DNA of 64,000 nt from Hymenopus coronatus (GCA_030762935.1 CM060892.1:89331827-89395826), one strand, 5' to 3'. Counted from the stretch's first letter, positions 33,556 through 44,613 are shown. Notes: generated by a model not told the origin, from the letters alone. Numbers and translations: made by a program.

Positions 33556-34556
33556 CTTTCTCTACACGTACTATGTACATAGTGTATAGAGAAGTATTGT
33601 ATTCCACTCAAAAATTCGATACCGAGATTTCACCGGAAATATTTGGTTTTGTTCCTCCTGAATCCAAAAAAAGCATTTTTGAAAAAGGTCCTTGTGTGTG
33701 CATTTGTGTGTCTGTGGACAGCATAGCTCAAAAACGAAAAGACCTTTAAATACCAAACTTGGTATTTTGGTTTGGTATCCTTCAAGGATGCGACACGAAG
33801 ATTTTCAAGAAAATTTCCCCACACCCACCAACCTTTACATGGAAAAATTTTCGAAAATTTAGATTTTCTGAAAAACAGCTGTAACGATTTTGATTAAAAT
33901 CTGTTATATTTAAGATACTTACATGCCAAATGAAGTGCATATCTTGAATTATCTGGGAATAACCTCTAAAACCTCTTTATTCTGAATGATTATTACTGAA
34001 TTTTGCATAACTAGTAAACCATAAGAGATAGATAAAAACTTACTACCAAAAAACGTAGATCATGATAAAACATACAATTTATGTCATATTAGTTTTTTTT
34101 TCGTAGAGTTGATCGTTTTTTAGATATTCCTTCTTATTGGTTTCAGATTTAAAATACATACTTTTCTCATACAGGGAGAAAACTATTTCTACCAAAATAG
34201 TTAAATTAATACAATTCAATTTTAATAAACTTATTTCAAATATCGAAAAAAATTATAACTATTATTATAATTAATATAATCAAAAAAAGAATTGAATAAG
34301 ATTTTAATTATTAACCTCTCATGTCCATAAAAACAAAGGAACTTCATTCACATAACAACCAGCTTTAGACCATCACTTTAACCTATAGTACTCCCTTGTT
34401 TTGCTTCTACTTACAAGGAAGCAAGTAATAAGACCATTTCTGCTAATTTTTTTCTCGATTAGCATGAATTAAATAGAAACACAAGCTTTTTAACAATAAT
34501 TTGTTACAGAGATGTAGAGAAAGTCATGTTAATGGAACACATCAGATTTTTTTGTT
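33556..34556 (+). repeat. DR-A, full length with an AT-rich insert
   Basis: A close-to-consensus copy: CTTTCTCTACACGTACTATG, ACATAGTGTATAGAG, GATACCGAGATTTCACCGG, AATACCAAACTTGGTATTTT, GATGCGACACGAAGATTTTC, and the end GATGTAGAGAAAGTCATGTT with CACATCAGATTTTTTT. About 145 bp at 34178-34322 (very AT-rich, TTATAACTATTATTATAATT) replaces GAATTTGTCAACTC and is absent from other copies. Confidence 0.95.
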
Positions 34557-34809
34557 ATTGTCTTTGATTTGAAACCATATACAAAAGTAGGTATAGCCAT
34601 AACTTTATAGAGCTTCATTTGTGTTTCCTTTTTTTGTTTTCCTTCCCAATGTTCATCCATTTGTTCCACAGATAGCTTGAAGTCTATAAACTTACTTTTA
34701 TATGTTTTGTCTTACTTTAAACTAATATTGCACCCTAAACAATTTAAGTAAGATACTTGTCCTAAAATGTCCTAATCATTTTCGATTTGACAAGAGGCTT
34801 CCCTCTAAA
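34557..34809. other. no gene seen
   Basis: A short AT-rich spacer between DR-A copies. Confidence 0.5.
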
Positions 34810-34895
34810 AGCCACTTTTTGGTGGAATACAATACCTATTCTACCTACATGCGTTGTGCCTTGTACCTACATATGTACTGAGAAGGTAAGAATAT
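34810..34895 (-). repeat. DR-A 5' terminal fragment, inverted
   Basis: Minus strand: TTCTTACCTTCTCAGTACA, then AGGTATTGTATTCCACCAAA. It is the first 80 bp only. Confidence 0.7.
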
Positions 34896-34924
34896 AGTCA
34901 TCGAAAAAACATCATATTACCCCG

Positions 34925-35500
34925 GCTTTTTCTACTGCTTATAGTAAGTAGAAGAATAACCTATTGCATTCCGCTGAAAAATTCGAAGCAGGCATACATA
35001 CTTTGAGCTCCCTGAATCGATGAAAATGAATTTTAGATACAGATACGGTGTGCGTCTATTTGCGCTCGCATGTGTACGAGTTTGTGTGTGTGTGGTAAAC
35101 ATTGTCACTCAGAAACGAAATTCAGATAATGCTAAACAAACACAAAACTATTTAAATTCACTAGATATCCGAGTTGGTACGCAAGGATTGTCAACAAAAC
35201 GCATTAAACCAGCTAACCTTAGGTGGAACACATTTTGAATATTTTTATTTTTAAGAATTGGCTTTAATGACTACGATTAAAATATTTGTTTAGCTAATAT
35301 ATTAAATGTATATTTTGAATGTTGTGGGAACGTTTTGTGTGGTCTGCTTCACTAGAAAATAAATTTATAGAATCGTGCACACGCTAAGCGATAGAGAAAA
35401 TGCATTAAACACAAAATATAGAGCTCTTTATAGGACGCATTTATTTCAAATAACTTTCTTGTGAAATCAATCATTTTCAACATATATGCTTTTAACAGCT
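34925..35500 (+). repeat. DR-A, diverged, 3' end missing
   Basis: CTATTGCATTCCGCTGAAAA, CCTGAATCGATGAAAATGAA, GTTTGTGTGTGTGTGGTAAA, GTCACTCAGAAACGAAATTC, ACTACGATTAAAATATTTG and TAAGCGATAGAGAAAATGC are recognisable. The 72-codon frame across it is not a gene. Confidence 0.75.
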
Positions 35501-35567
35501 CGAACTGTTCAATACTTGTAAATATTATTAAAATCACCATAATGAAAAAAGTAAATAAGATTTCAGG

Positions 35568-36380
35568 AGCTTTTTCTATTCTATACGAACAAGTGTATAG
35601 AGAAGGTATTGTTGCATTGCACCCAAAATTAAATACCGAGATTTCACCGGAAATACATGTTTTATGACTCCCTGAATCCAACAAAAGCATTTTTAGAAAA
35701 ATGTCCGTGTGTTTATCTGTGTGTGTGTAAGTGTGTTTGTGGGCAGCAGAGCTCAAGACCGAAAAGACCGTTAAATCCCAAACTTGGTATTTAAGTTTGG
35801 TATCTTCCAAGGATGCGGCAAAAAGGTTTTCAAGAAAATCCCCCCACCCCAAACTACCCTTTACATGGAAAAAATTTTGATTTTCTTAAAACTCTCTAAC
35901 GATTTTGATTAAAATACCGTATATTAAAGATATTTAACTGTCAAATAAAATGTATATCATGAATTTTCTGGGAATAGTCTCTGAAGACTAATTTATTCTG
36001 GATGAATTTTACGGATTTGTGCATAACTGCTAAACCGTAAGAAATACACAAACACTTATTATGTATAAAATGTAGAGCACATTAAAACACACAATTTATG
36101 TCACAAACATTTTTTTTGTGTAGTTGGTCGTTTTTAAGATATTCCTGACTTTTAGTTTCAGCTCTGAAAAACTTACTTCTGTCACATAGCAACCAGCTTT
36201 TGAGTATCACTTTAACCTATGCTACTCCCTTATTTCACTTCTACCTGCAAGGAAGCAAGTAATAAGACTATTTCTGCTAATTGTTTCTCGATTAGCATGA
36301 AGTAAATTGAAGCATAAGCTTTTTAACAATAATTTGTTGCAGAGATATAGAGAAAGTCATGTGAATGGAACATATCAGGT
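35568..36380 (+). repeat. DR-A, full length with a 3' internal gap
   Basis: AGTGTATAGAGAAGGTATTG, TACCGAGATTTCACCGGAAA, GTGTGTGTAAGTGTGTTTGT, CAAACTTGGTATTTAAGTTT and CCCACCCCAAACTACCC. At the 3' part it jumps from GAAAAACTTACTTCTG to TCACATAGCAACCAGC, losing about 50 bp, and ends AGATATAGAGAAAGTCATGTG and CATATCAGGTG. Confidence 0.93.
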
Positions 36381-36470
36381 GAAATCTTGATATCGAATTT
36401 TTGTGAGGAATAAAACATCTTCCATTCCTATTATGTGTAGTACATAGTACGTGCGGTGAGAGTACAAATG
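36377..36470 (-). repeat. DR-A 5' terminal fragment, inverted at the end of the previous copy
   Basis: It reads AGGTGAAATCTTGATATCG, ATGTTTTATTCC-type sequence and the 5' near-palindrome GTAGTACATAGTACG on the opposite strand. It abuts the 3' end of the plus-strand copy, making a mirror-type junction. Confidence 0.75.
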
Positions 36471-36787
36471 TATATTGCTTGTATGTGGTGAAAACTTTAA
36501 TTTAAGAATAATGGTATGTTTATAAACAAAACATGCAAACTGCGGGTATATAATTTTCTATAAGACCTTTAAACGAAAATACTACTTGTTTTAATGTCAG
36601 CTTAAACAAAGTCACTTTTAGGATTTGATTTGCGGGTACCTTTTTCTGAATTTATTCAGAACAATTATTTAAACTATAGGCATAAACAAAGCGCTCAACG
36701 ATCTTAAGTTTTTTATTAATATTTTTAAAATATGATCGTTAATAATATACAATATCATCCATTTAAAATTCCGAATTTGTTCCACAA

Positions 36788-37852
36788 ACAAAGCTTTGTC
36801 TAGCTGTTCCATATATAAATTACTCTTACGAAAAATATTATTTTATCTACACCACGCTAATCGAGATAAACAATAGCAGAATTGGTCTTATTACTCACTT
36901 GTTTGTAAGTAAAAAGAAAATAAGGGGACACATTAGGATAAAGCGATAGTCAAATCTTTTAAAGCTGGTCCCTCTGTGCAACAATTGAGTTTCGCTTCGC
37001 TTTTCATGTTCTCGTTTGGGAAAATTTAGGTTGTTCACAATTAAAACCAATAACAAGAACTATCTCCTAAATGGCGTCGTGGCAGAGTGAATAGACCATT
37101 CACCTCTCGCTTACACGGCCCGGGTTCGATCTCATGCGACCGCGTGAGATTTGTGGTGGACAAAGCGGCGCAGGGACGGGTTTTCTCTGGGTTCTCTGGT
37201 TTCCCCCGCCATCGCATCCCATCGGTGCTCCATCTCCATTTCATATATCAAAAGTGCCAGTGCCTGCGGTGCCTTGGTAGTAAAAACGGGCGTAAAACAC
37301 TATAAAAAATGGCCAACTCAAAAAGAAAACGTATACTATGAGAAATTGCGTACTTTAAGAAGATCCACATTATTGTAGGAAGAATTTGCTTAGCTTCTAC
37401 GTTTAAACGTTATGCAAAATCCTACAAAACTCCTCCAGAGAAGCGCTATTCATATGCTACTTCCATTAAATTAAATATACGCATTTTAATTTTATTGTGA
37501 AATAAATATTTTATATATGCGGTATGTTAATCAAAATCGTTAGGGCCATTTGAAAGAAGTAAACATTTAAGAAGTCTTCTATGTAAAGGTTAGCTTATGG
37601 CGTTTTCTTTAAAATTTTCGTGTGGCATCTTTGGAAAATGTTAAACATAAATATCAAATATGATATATTTTCATTTTTGAACTCTGCTGTTTACAGATGT
37701 ACACATACACACCAGTTTGCTGAAGTTCTTTTTCGGGCTCAGAAGGCCTCAAAACGGGCATTTCTATGTAAATCTCGACATCGTATTTTTGTAGTACAAT
37801 ACCTTCTCTAGCTGCTATGTGCATTGTATGTACATCGGAAAAAATAATAGCT
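36788..37852 (-). repeat. DR-A, full length, split by a SINE
   Basis: Inverted blocks run from the 3' end (GCTGTTCCATATATAAATTA, CACGCTAATCGAGATAAAC) to the 5' end (GTAGTACAATACCTTCTCTA and the palindrome-like TGTGCATTGTATGTACAT). The SINE at 37076-37306 splits it. The DR-A sequence rejoins at AAATGGC with a 7-bp duplication. Confidence 0.9.
37076..37306 (+). mobile_element. tRNA-derived SINE (family SINE-1) inserted in DR-A
   Basis: Head GTCGTGGCAGAGTGAATAGACC-like with an A-box, B-box GGGTTCGATCTC, body CGTGAGATTTGTGGTGGACA and CTGGTTTCCCCCGCCATCGC, tail ACGGGCGTAAAACACT. It is flanked by AAATGGC (37069-37075 and 37307-37313), a 7-bp target duplication that belongs to the DR-A consensus AAATGGTCAA region. 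It therefore inserted after that DR-A copy was in place. Confidence 0.92.
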
Positions 37853-38317
37853 ATTTTTACAGTCTGATGATAAAGCAATGTTTATGAGTAGAAAATTGGT
37901 TGTTTATATTTTCATTACAAAACTTATGTTCTTTATCACGAACTAGAGAAGGGAGTTCCAAAAAGTGTAACTTTATGATCCAGCCCTACCATTTCTCATA
38001 AGCGGTAACAGCTTTACGAAATGTAGATGGATATATTTTATGACAAGAAATATTGATATGGTTATACGGCAGAGCAGTAAATCAAATCGACTTCAGGAAG
38101 AAAAATGGCACTGGTGCGGGCCGGGATGAATTAAGCCCTTAATACACTGCAGTGTTTCACGTTCACTCTTTTCCAATCAGTATCGACAGCTGCTATGATG
38201 GAACGTGACTGTTAGCGAATTTTTCTTTGTCGTGCCGTGCTCGAGTCTGAAAGTCTAATTTCGGATGTAGGCTTCAGCTGTTTAAACACCTACACCTTTA
38301 TATACTAAGAAACAATG
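37853..38317. other. no gene recognised
   Basis: It includes AGGGAGTTCCAAAAAGTG and a GC-richer patch at 38105-38270. The first motif resembles DNA-transposon tips, but no matching inverted end was found. Confidence 0.4.
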
Positions 38318-38997
38318 TGTCCATTCACAAGACTTTCTCTACATCTCTGCAACACATTATTGTTGAAAAGCTTAATCTTCTGCCTAATTCATGCTAATCG
38401 AGATAAATATTAACAGAAATATTCTTATTACTTGCTTATTTTGTAAGTAAAAACGAAATAAGGGACTCAAATACTTTAAAAGCCGTTTACTATGCGATTG
38501 AAATCTATTTCTTTGCATGACCAGGAGTTGACAAATTTGCATGTGAGAGAAGTTTCGAGTATTTTAAAACTTAGACCAAAAACAAGAAAAATCTCTGAAA
38601 TGGTCAATTCCACGAAAAAATGTATATGACAAAGTGTGTGCTTTAAAGACTCCTATATTTTTGTGAAGTAAGTTTTTGTCCATCTCTTGCGGTTTATCAG
38701 TTATGCAAAAATTCATTCAGAATAAAGAGGTCTTCAGAGACTATTTCCAGAAAACTCAAGATATACATTTTATTAGTTATGTTTGTATATTTAATATACG
38801 TAATTTATTCAAACTGATTAGATCCATTTTTGAGAAAAACAAAAATGAAGCATGTTTTTATGAAATTCCTTGAAAATCTCGCATTTTTGGTCGATACTAA
38901 AGATAAATAGCAATTATTGAACGGTATTTTCGATTTTGAGCTATGCTGTCCACAGACACACATATACATGAACCTTTTGTTTTTTTTCTAAAAATGC
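38318..38997 (-). repeat. DR-A, full except the first ~120 bp
   Basis: Inverted 3' end TCCATTCACAAGACTTTCTC and CATCTCTGCAAC, then ATGCTAATCGAGATAAA, GAAATGGTCAATTCCACG, TGCGGTTTATCAGTTATGC, TCTTCAGAGACTATTTCCAG, GAGCTATGCTGTCCACAGAC and the inverted TTCTAAAAATGC. It stops before the 5' palindrome. Confidence 0.9.
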
Positions 38998-39525
38998 TAG
39001 ATTATAAATGCATACGTGTTATAGAAAATTAATAATCCCAAATAAAGTATGTGTAATTCTCGATCTTTAAAATCTTACCTATTCTAATTTTAAACCGGCC
39101 TAAACCATTTTGGTTTCTATCCTTAATATCATTAAATATCGTCCTTTTAAAAGTCTTTTTTCACATTCCTGTGTTCTCTGCATCTTAACAGTGATATTTA
39201 CACAGAACAAAATTTAAAGCTACAATGCATGAATTCATTTTTAGGAAAATTCATTTCCAGCAGCATAAAGTTGATAACCATAAAAGTATACTATGGTAAA
39301 GTATACAGTCTAGGAAAACAAACAAAAGGAAAAAAACAGCAAAATAAAAACTGTTAGACGATAAAATAACAGAACGGGAACATCTATAAAAATTTACCTT
39401 GCAAAAATACAGCAAATCATAAACGTTTGGCAGATGACCCAACTGTAATTGCGTGTCCGGATATCTCATGGTGCGTAAAACATTTCAATACTATACGAAA
39501 GTGAGGGGTGGGGATGGGATAGGGT
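38998..39525. other. no gene recognised
   Basis: AT-rich; a 72-codon minus frame at 39251-39469 has a hydrophobic stretch but no recognisable family. The GC-rich boundary at 39500 leads into the LINE relic. Confidence 0.45.
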
Positions 39526-39529
39526 AGAT

Positions 39530-40486
39530 AATCTAAATAAAATACGATGGCGTTTCTGGAAACCTATTCTGGGATTGGGGGGGGGGGGTACTGCTAATTA
39601 CAGTGTTCTTCGTGAGGTAGGTTGCTGGGAAGATGCTGTATATGCTAAATTAAGTGTAATCAGATACTGGCTGCGAATAATTAAACGTTACCAAATAACT
39701 AAGAGCAATATGTTACCGGCATCACATGAATAATATTGAGCATCTAAACGGGGGGCTTCAACGGGGAAAATTTGCTTCAAACTGTATTTGCAAATGTGTA
39801 ACTAAAATAGATATAACGTCGTGAATAAAGTAAAAAGGCGACTATGCGATTTAAACAGGAGGAAAATAAAATCTGAACGTAGAAAAAAACCGTGATTGGA
39901 GTTAAAAAATTAAATAAAAATTGGGTGGGGTAAAGAAACATATATTTTAGAATTGGGTATGAAACAAAGGGCCATAATAGCGTGGCTCAGGTTGGGAGGG
40001 TGGAAATATACTTAATGAAGCTGTTAGGAGGATTTACCCATTATGTGGATATCAGGAAGACTGGACGCATATTTTGGCAGATTGCCAGCAGATGGAGGAT
40101 GTTAGGAAAAAATTATTGCCGAAACTAAAGACAGCATTCTGGGATTTGATTCTGAACAGTCAAAGCTGGCCAAGCCTGGGCTCATACTTAATGGAGGTAC
40201 GTGCACCAAGAGATAAAATGTTTGTGTAAATATTGTATAGACTTATTTGGTGTTTGAGTAATCTATGTGTGTGAATACGTGGTGAAGTTGTGAGTGCAAG
40301 GGTGTGGGTGTGTGTGTGTGTTCTTTTATTGTTCTGTAATTGTTATAGTGCGTTGTAAAGATATATAAAATAAATAATATGTAGGAAATACTTTAAATTC
40401 AAGTATTTTTAGACAGTATGTACGGTTCCGACCCATGCGACAGTGTGACGCAAATATTGTGTTATTGTAAAATTAATAAATACCAC
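39530..40486 (+). mobile_element. non-LTR retrotransposon (LINE) relic, 3' end, 5'-truncated
   Basis: Plus-strand translation in shifting frames gives GTANYSVLREVGCWEDAVYA and IRYWLRIIKRYQ, then VKRRLCDLNRRKIKSERR, then PLCGYQEDWTHILADCQQM and RKKLLPKLKTAF. These match, in order, the C-terminal part of the LINE at 58813 (GTANCGIMREFG, VKYWMRIV, IKKRLCDIDRQQI, CPICEEEESWTHILARC). The zinc-binding knuckle has lost its first cysteine (Y). The 3' UTR also matches: TATGTACGG.., CCCATGCGACAGTGTG and TTAATAAATA before the tail. Several frameshifts; long dead. A poly-G run (39577-39588) lies within it. Confidence 0.85.
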
Positions 40487-40583
40487 CACCACTGCCACCA
40501 CCACTTCACCACCACTACTATCACCACTGCCGCCACCACCACTATCACTACCATTTACCACCACCACCACCACCACCACGACC
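40484..40583 (+). repeat. (CCA/CAC)n array forming the LINE tail
   Basis: It starts directly after the LINE end ATTAATAAATA and runs about 100 bp as CCACCACCACTGCCACC with interruptions. Its position matches the (GAAT)n tail of the LINE at 58813, so the array most likely grew from the LINE's 3' tail. Confidence 0.9.
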
Positions 40584-40659
40584 AGCACTTGTAGAACTCA
40601 ACTGCCAGTGGAGTGCTGGGAGAACTCCTTTGCTTTACGCGTCTTGCTATTACTAGAGT

Positions 40660-40702
40660 TTTTTTTGTAGTGTTTAACAGATTATGGCACCGCAGGCGAC
40701 AA
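40660..40702 (-). mobile_element. SINE-1 tail fragment
   Basis: Minus strand: CGCCTGCGGTGCCATAATC then TGTTAAACACTACAAAAAAA. Only the last 40 bp of SINE-1 remain, next to low-copy repeat B. Confidence 0.7.
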
Positions 40703-40711
40703 TTAATGGGG

Positions 40712-40885
40712 AATGTGAGCGGGTCACGCTCATTGCGAAAGGTAAAACGAAGGTTTTACTCTACTGGCAGTTTTTAACTTAAAACGACCCCGTTGAGTTG
40801 AATAACTCTTATAAGGCACCAAGAGATATCGGCAAACACGTGACAATTTGGGGCACCTGGTATATGCCAGCGTAGAGAACATAAA
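40712..40885. repeat. low-copy repeat, copy B (partner at 12105-12250)
   Basis: It matches copy A through CCCCGTTGAGTTGAATAAC, AAGGCACCAAGAG and TTTGGGGCACCTGGTATATG. Identity unknown. Confidence 0.6.
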
Positions 40886-40959
40886 TGCACTACCAGTATT
40901 AACAATGCTTTCAGTGAGTTTTCTTGATTTGTTATACCCAAGTTCTTAAGGAGGCTTGC

Positions 40960-41102
40960 TATTTTTACTTTCTCTATATGCCTATGTACATAGTGTATAG
41001 AGGAGGTATTGCACCCCACCCAAAAATTCAATACAGAGATTTCACCGGAAATATATGTTTTAGAGTCCCCTTTATCCAAAAAGTACATTTTCGGGAAAAG
41101 GT

Positions 41103-41155
<53 letters not shown>

Positions 41156-41859
41156 TGTGAACACGATAACTCAAAAAGGAAAAGTCGGTAAGATACCAAA
41201 CTTGGTTTTTAAGTTTAGTATCTTCCAGGGATGGGACACGAAGATTTTGAGAAAGATCCCCTCACTCCCAACTACCCTTTACATTGAATTTTTTTCGAAA
41301 AGTTTGATTTTCTTAAAAATGGCTCTAACGATTTTGCTTAAAATATGGTATAGTAAATCTATTTATCTGAAAAATAAAATGTATATCTTGAATTTTCTGG
41401 GAGTAACCTCTGAAGAGTACTTTATTCTGGATGAATTTTACGGAATTTTGAATAACTGCTAAACCGTAAGAGATGGACAAAAACTTACCACACGAAAAAT
41501 GTGGAGCACGTTAAAACACACAATTTAAGTTATATACATTTTTTCGTGGAGTTCATCGTTTTTGAGACATTCCTTGTTTTCGGTTTCTGCTTTGAAAAAC
41601 ATACTTTTCCCATACAGGAATTTGTCAACTGTTTTCTATACAAACAAAGGAACTTCAGTGACATAGCAACCAGCTTTTGAACATCCCTTTAACCTATGGT
41701 AATCCCTTATTTCGCTTCTACTTACAAGGAAGCCAGTAATAAGATTATTTCTGCTAATTTTTCTGATTAGTATGAAGTAAGTAGATGTATAACCTTTTTA
41801 AGAACAATTTGTTGCAGGGATGTAGAGAAAGTCATGTGAATGGTACACATCAGATTTTT
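40960..41859 (+). repeat. DR-A, full length, longest GT tract
   Basis: TTTTTACTTTCTCTATATGC, CTATGTACATAGTGTATAGAG, ATACAGAGATTTCACCGG, a pure GT tract of about 50 bp, AACTCAAAAAGGAAAAGTCGG, AATTTTCTGGGAGTAACC, GAACTTCAGTGACATAGC, CTGATTAGTATGAAGTAAG and the end GATGTAGAGAAAGTCATGTG, CACATCAGATTTTT. About 900 bp. The long frames in both directions are artefacts of the GT tract. Confidence 0.95.
41107..41158. repeat. (GT)n microsatellite inside DR-A
   Basis: About 52 bp of uninterrupted GT at the same point in DR-A where other copies have 10-60 bp of GT/GC or none. Confidence 0.97.
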
Positions 41860-41969
41860 GCTGCAATGTTACCTCTGATATACAGTAAGTACCTATCCAT
41901 ACAGTAAGTATGCTACAAACCTTGGCCGTCAGGCGCAGAGTCAATCTGCCGGTCACACATACCTGGATG

Positions 41970-42745
41970 CCAAATAAAATCTCAAATCAGATTAACGATT
42001 ATCAGAATAAACATAAGACATACCTTCTCACAGGAGATGTTGGAAATGCCGTTCATCAACATCAATACATTTCTGAGAAAATTGTTATTCACATGCATCA
42101 GCTCAGCTTCCAAAATAGCGTTAATTTCTGTCCTGATATATTTTTTTATTCCGCTATGTATGGGCATTAGTTGTGTATACTTTATTTTTCAAGTTGCCCC
42201 AAAAATGATAATCGCATGCCATAAGATCAGTGGATCAAGCGGACCATAAAGCCTTACTTATGACTCTAACTCTCCGCAATATATTGTAATAATTCATCAA
42301 ATGTATGCACAGAATCCTACTGGATATATCCAGACATTCAATGTGCGTTAGCTGTTCGTAACATGGTGCCAGTTAATTATTTCTGTATCTTTCTGCATTT
42401 ATGTTACACTCATAAAAAGTAGACCCTACTATTCTATATCCATTTTATTGCGCACCACGTCCCAATTTTTTAATCCTGAAGAGGAGTTTCATGAACGAAA
42501 TTGAGCTTCCCCGTAGTATATTATCGGTTGTGTTGTGATAACACGTGACTATTCATATGAAACCATGCTTCATCACTGATCAGGATTAATCGTGGATCAA
42601 TTGTACCACCACTAACATTCCTCAAATCCAGTTACAGAAATTTACCCGACTCTGATAATCACGTGGTAGCAATTCCTGGACAAAGTTAACCTTGTATAGT
42701 TTGTGTTTTAAAAGTTTTGTTGCTTTCCATGCTGAAATTTTCGAA
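41970..42745 (-). pseudogene. Tc1/mariner-superfamily transposase relic, C-terminal two thirds
   Basis: Minus-strand pieces in family order: LLPRDYQSRVNFCNW, ISDEAWFHMNSHVITTQ (SDEAWFH holds the first catalytic aspartate), GAQFRS-type block, then MACDYHFWGNLKNKVYTTNA (third catalytic acid in CDYHFWG) and EINAILEAELMHVNNNFLRN. This order is typical of the arthropod family with SDEAWFHLSG and CDFYLWGSLKDKVY. The second catalytic region is unreadable and there are several stops. No terminal repeats were found. It lies just after a DR-A copy and before a Tc1 relic. Confidence 0.8.
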
Positions 42746-42799
42746 ATTTCCGTGTATACAGTATGTACTGAATTCTGTACTGTATACTGCACTTTGAAA

Positions 42800-43292
42800 G
42801 CACCTCAAGAAAAAAACTAAACACTTCCAAGCATTCCTAATTTTATTCACATGTAAACTGGACTATAACTGAAGTAAGACCGATGCACGTTTTACGACAG
42901 AACGGATGTAGGACGCGCGCGCAGGGTAAGGCAGGGAAGGTCATACGGGCCGTGCCACTGGCGGCCAAGTTTTGCAACAGACATACTGTATAAAGAAAAT
43001 GCTGATTTGGGTAGCTACATTTTGGATAGATTTAAATGCTTCAGATTATTTCTAAGTTTTAATTATTATTGTTGTGTGTTATTCGTATAATTATAGTAAT
43101 ATGGGATAAATAAGAGGTTCTTGAGACAGCCAAACATAGGGTTGAATAACACCAATCATAATTCCCATTACTTTAATGTTGGCAAGTTGGTATAAGCTTT
43201 TATAGTAGGTTTGGAGGTTCGTAAATTTTCATTAGGCTGATTTGCTTGCTCTCCAATCTCACAGAAAGATTGACTCTTTTTAGTACTAGGTA
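42800..43292. other. no gene seen; short GC-rich patch
   Basis: GTAGGACGCGCGCGCAGGG and GGGCCGTGCCACTGGCGGCC lie at 42908-42968. No feature is assigned. Confidence 0.4.
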
Positions 43293-44345
43293 CAGTCATG
43301 GAAAAAATTATTGAGCGCTGTAACCTTTCAGTGTCGCTTCGGCCTCACGGAAGAACACGAAGCTACACGAGCACGATGCTACAAAATGTCTTACCTCACT
43401 GTTATACAACGAGGTAAGACGTACTTTATTGCTTTATAACATTAAATAGGAACCAGGGAACAATCAAAATGATTGTTTTTCGCTAACATGCACAGAAACT
43501 CTAAAAAAAATTGCCAAACCTTGATAGTTGTGACGTCCGCTGCAGTTTTTATAAACTGGGAAGACAGTACTCAGAGTCCTAACGTACTCCGTTTGAAACT
43601 CTGTTCTACCGAGCGTAGGTTCGATCCCAATAACCCGCATATATTTTTATATTATGTTGTTGTTTGTTCATATTAGCACTGTTTACAACCGATGTAGATT
43701 ACGCTATATAAATCATTCACTCTGTGAAATGTGGAGTCTTTTATTTACTGTTCTCGAAAACTAGAAAACAGAAAAACACTGCAACCTGATCTCCGGTTGC
43801 TTTTAAATGCAACAAAAGCCCAATAACACAAGAGAAAACAAATTTTAATACCTAATGTGGTCCCCAATATTTGCTATCACTTCCCTTAATCTTCGCAGAA
43901 TGGAATCCACCAGCTTTTGAAAATACGTAATGTATTTTGTTGGTGAATCCCAAGTGTCTGGCATGGCACATCAGAATTGTGTAGCATTATTCAATCTGGG
44001 ATTTCGAGAAAGCCTCTGCTTTACTTTCGTCCAAACCTGTTCAATTGGGTTGAGATCTGCTGACTTTGAAGACCGTGGTATCGGCTCTAAGATATCCGTG
44101 TGCTCCGAAAACGGCTTTTAAACTTTGTCCGACTTGTGGACCGAATACCTATCCTGTTGGCATCTAATAATACCTTCAGGATAACGCTCTTGGGCAGATG
44201 GAAGCAGAACATGTTCTACAATTTCAGAATAGGTTTCCTCATTTAGCTTTCCAGGAACACATCCCAGCATACCTGCACCTTCCCGAGATATACATGCCTA
44301 AGTAGTAACGCTCTTTCGATCACTCCTTGCAGCTATTGCAACAAT
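43293..44345 (-). mobile_element. Tc1-like transposon relic
   Basis: The left tip CAGTCATGGAAAAAATTATT follows TA at 43291 and is the classic Tc1-type end. On the minus strand near 43850-44110 the C-terminal transposase is readable: SADLNPIEQVWTKVKQRL, then PTKYITYFQKLVDSILRRLR and EVIANIGDHIRY. The glutamate in NPIE is the E of the D,D34E active site and is kept. The upstream DNA-binding part is not readable and the right terminus was not found, so the right boundary is approximate. About 500 bp between the left tip and the stop is longer than usual and includes a tRNA-like patch at 43555-43650. Confidence 0.82.
43555..43650 (+). mobile_element. possible tRNA-derived SINE head inside the Tc1 relic
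   Basis: A GC-richer stretch with a B-box-like GTAGGTTCGATCCC near 43616 follows CTCCGTTTGAAACTCTG. There is no clear A-box, tail or target duplication. Confidence 0.3.
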
Positions 44346-44613
44346 TATCAAGGAAATTCTGCAGGAGAAATGTGAGTATGGCAAACAATGTCAAATCAAA
44401 ATAGATATAACTCAAACTGAAGTAATTAAATAGGAAAAATGAATACCATGGTGTCATCGTCTCTTGAAGTAATGCCTTCAGCAGTTCCAAGAGACGTAAC
44501 TATATATGACGGGAAATAAAAGTTTTTAGTTGGTGAAAATCCAACATCCACACAGAGTGGTATCTTTGAAAGATTTTCCCCTAATATAAAAAAACCACTC
44601 TTTGCACGAGTGG
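44346..44613. other. no gene seen
   Basis: Spacer between the Tc1 relic and the tandem duplication. Confidence 0.45.

Noticed and set aside
35352..35852. 166-codon minus-strand frame
   Set aside because: It spans the antisense of two adjacent DR-A copies and their GT tract, with no protein family.
40774..41462. Overlapping 141- and 117-codon frames
   Set aside because: Both cross the long GT tract of a DR-A copy; histidine/threonine and cysteine/valine runs are microsatellite artefacts.
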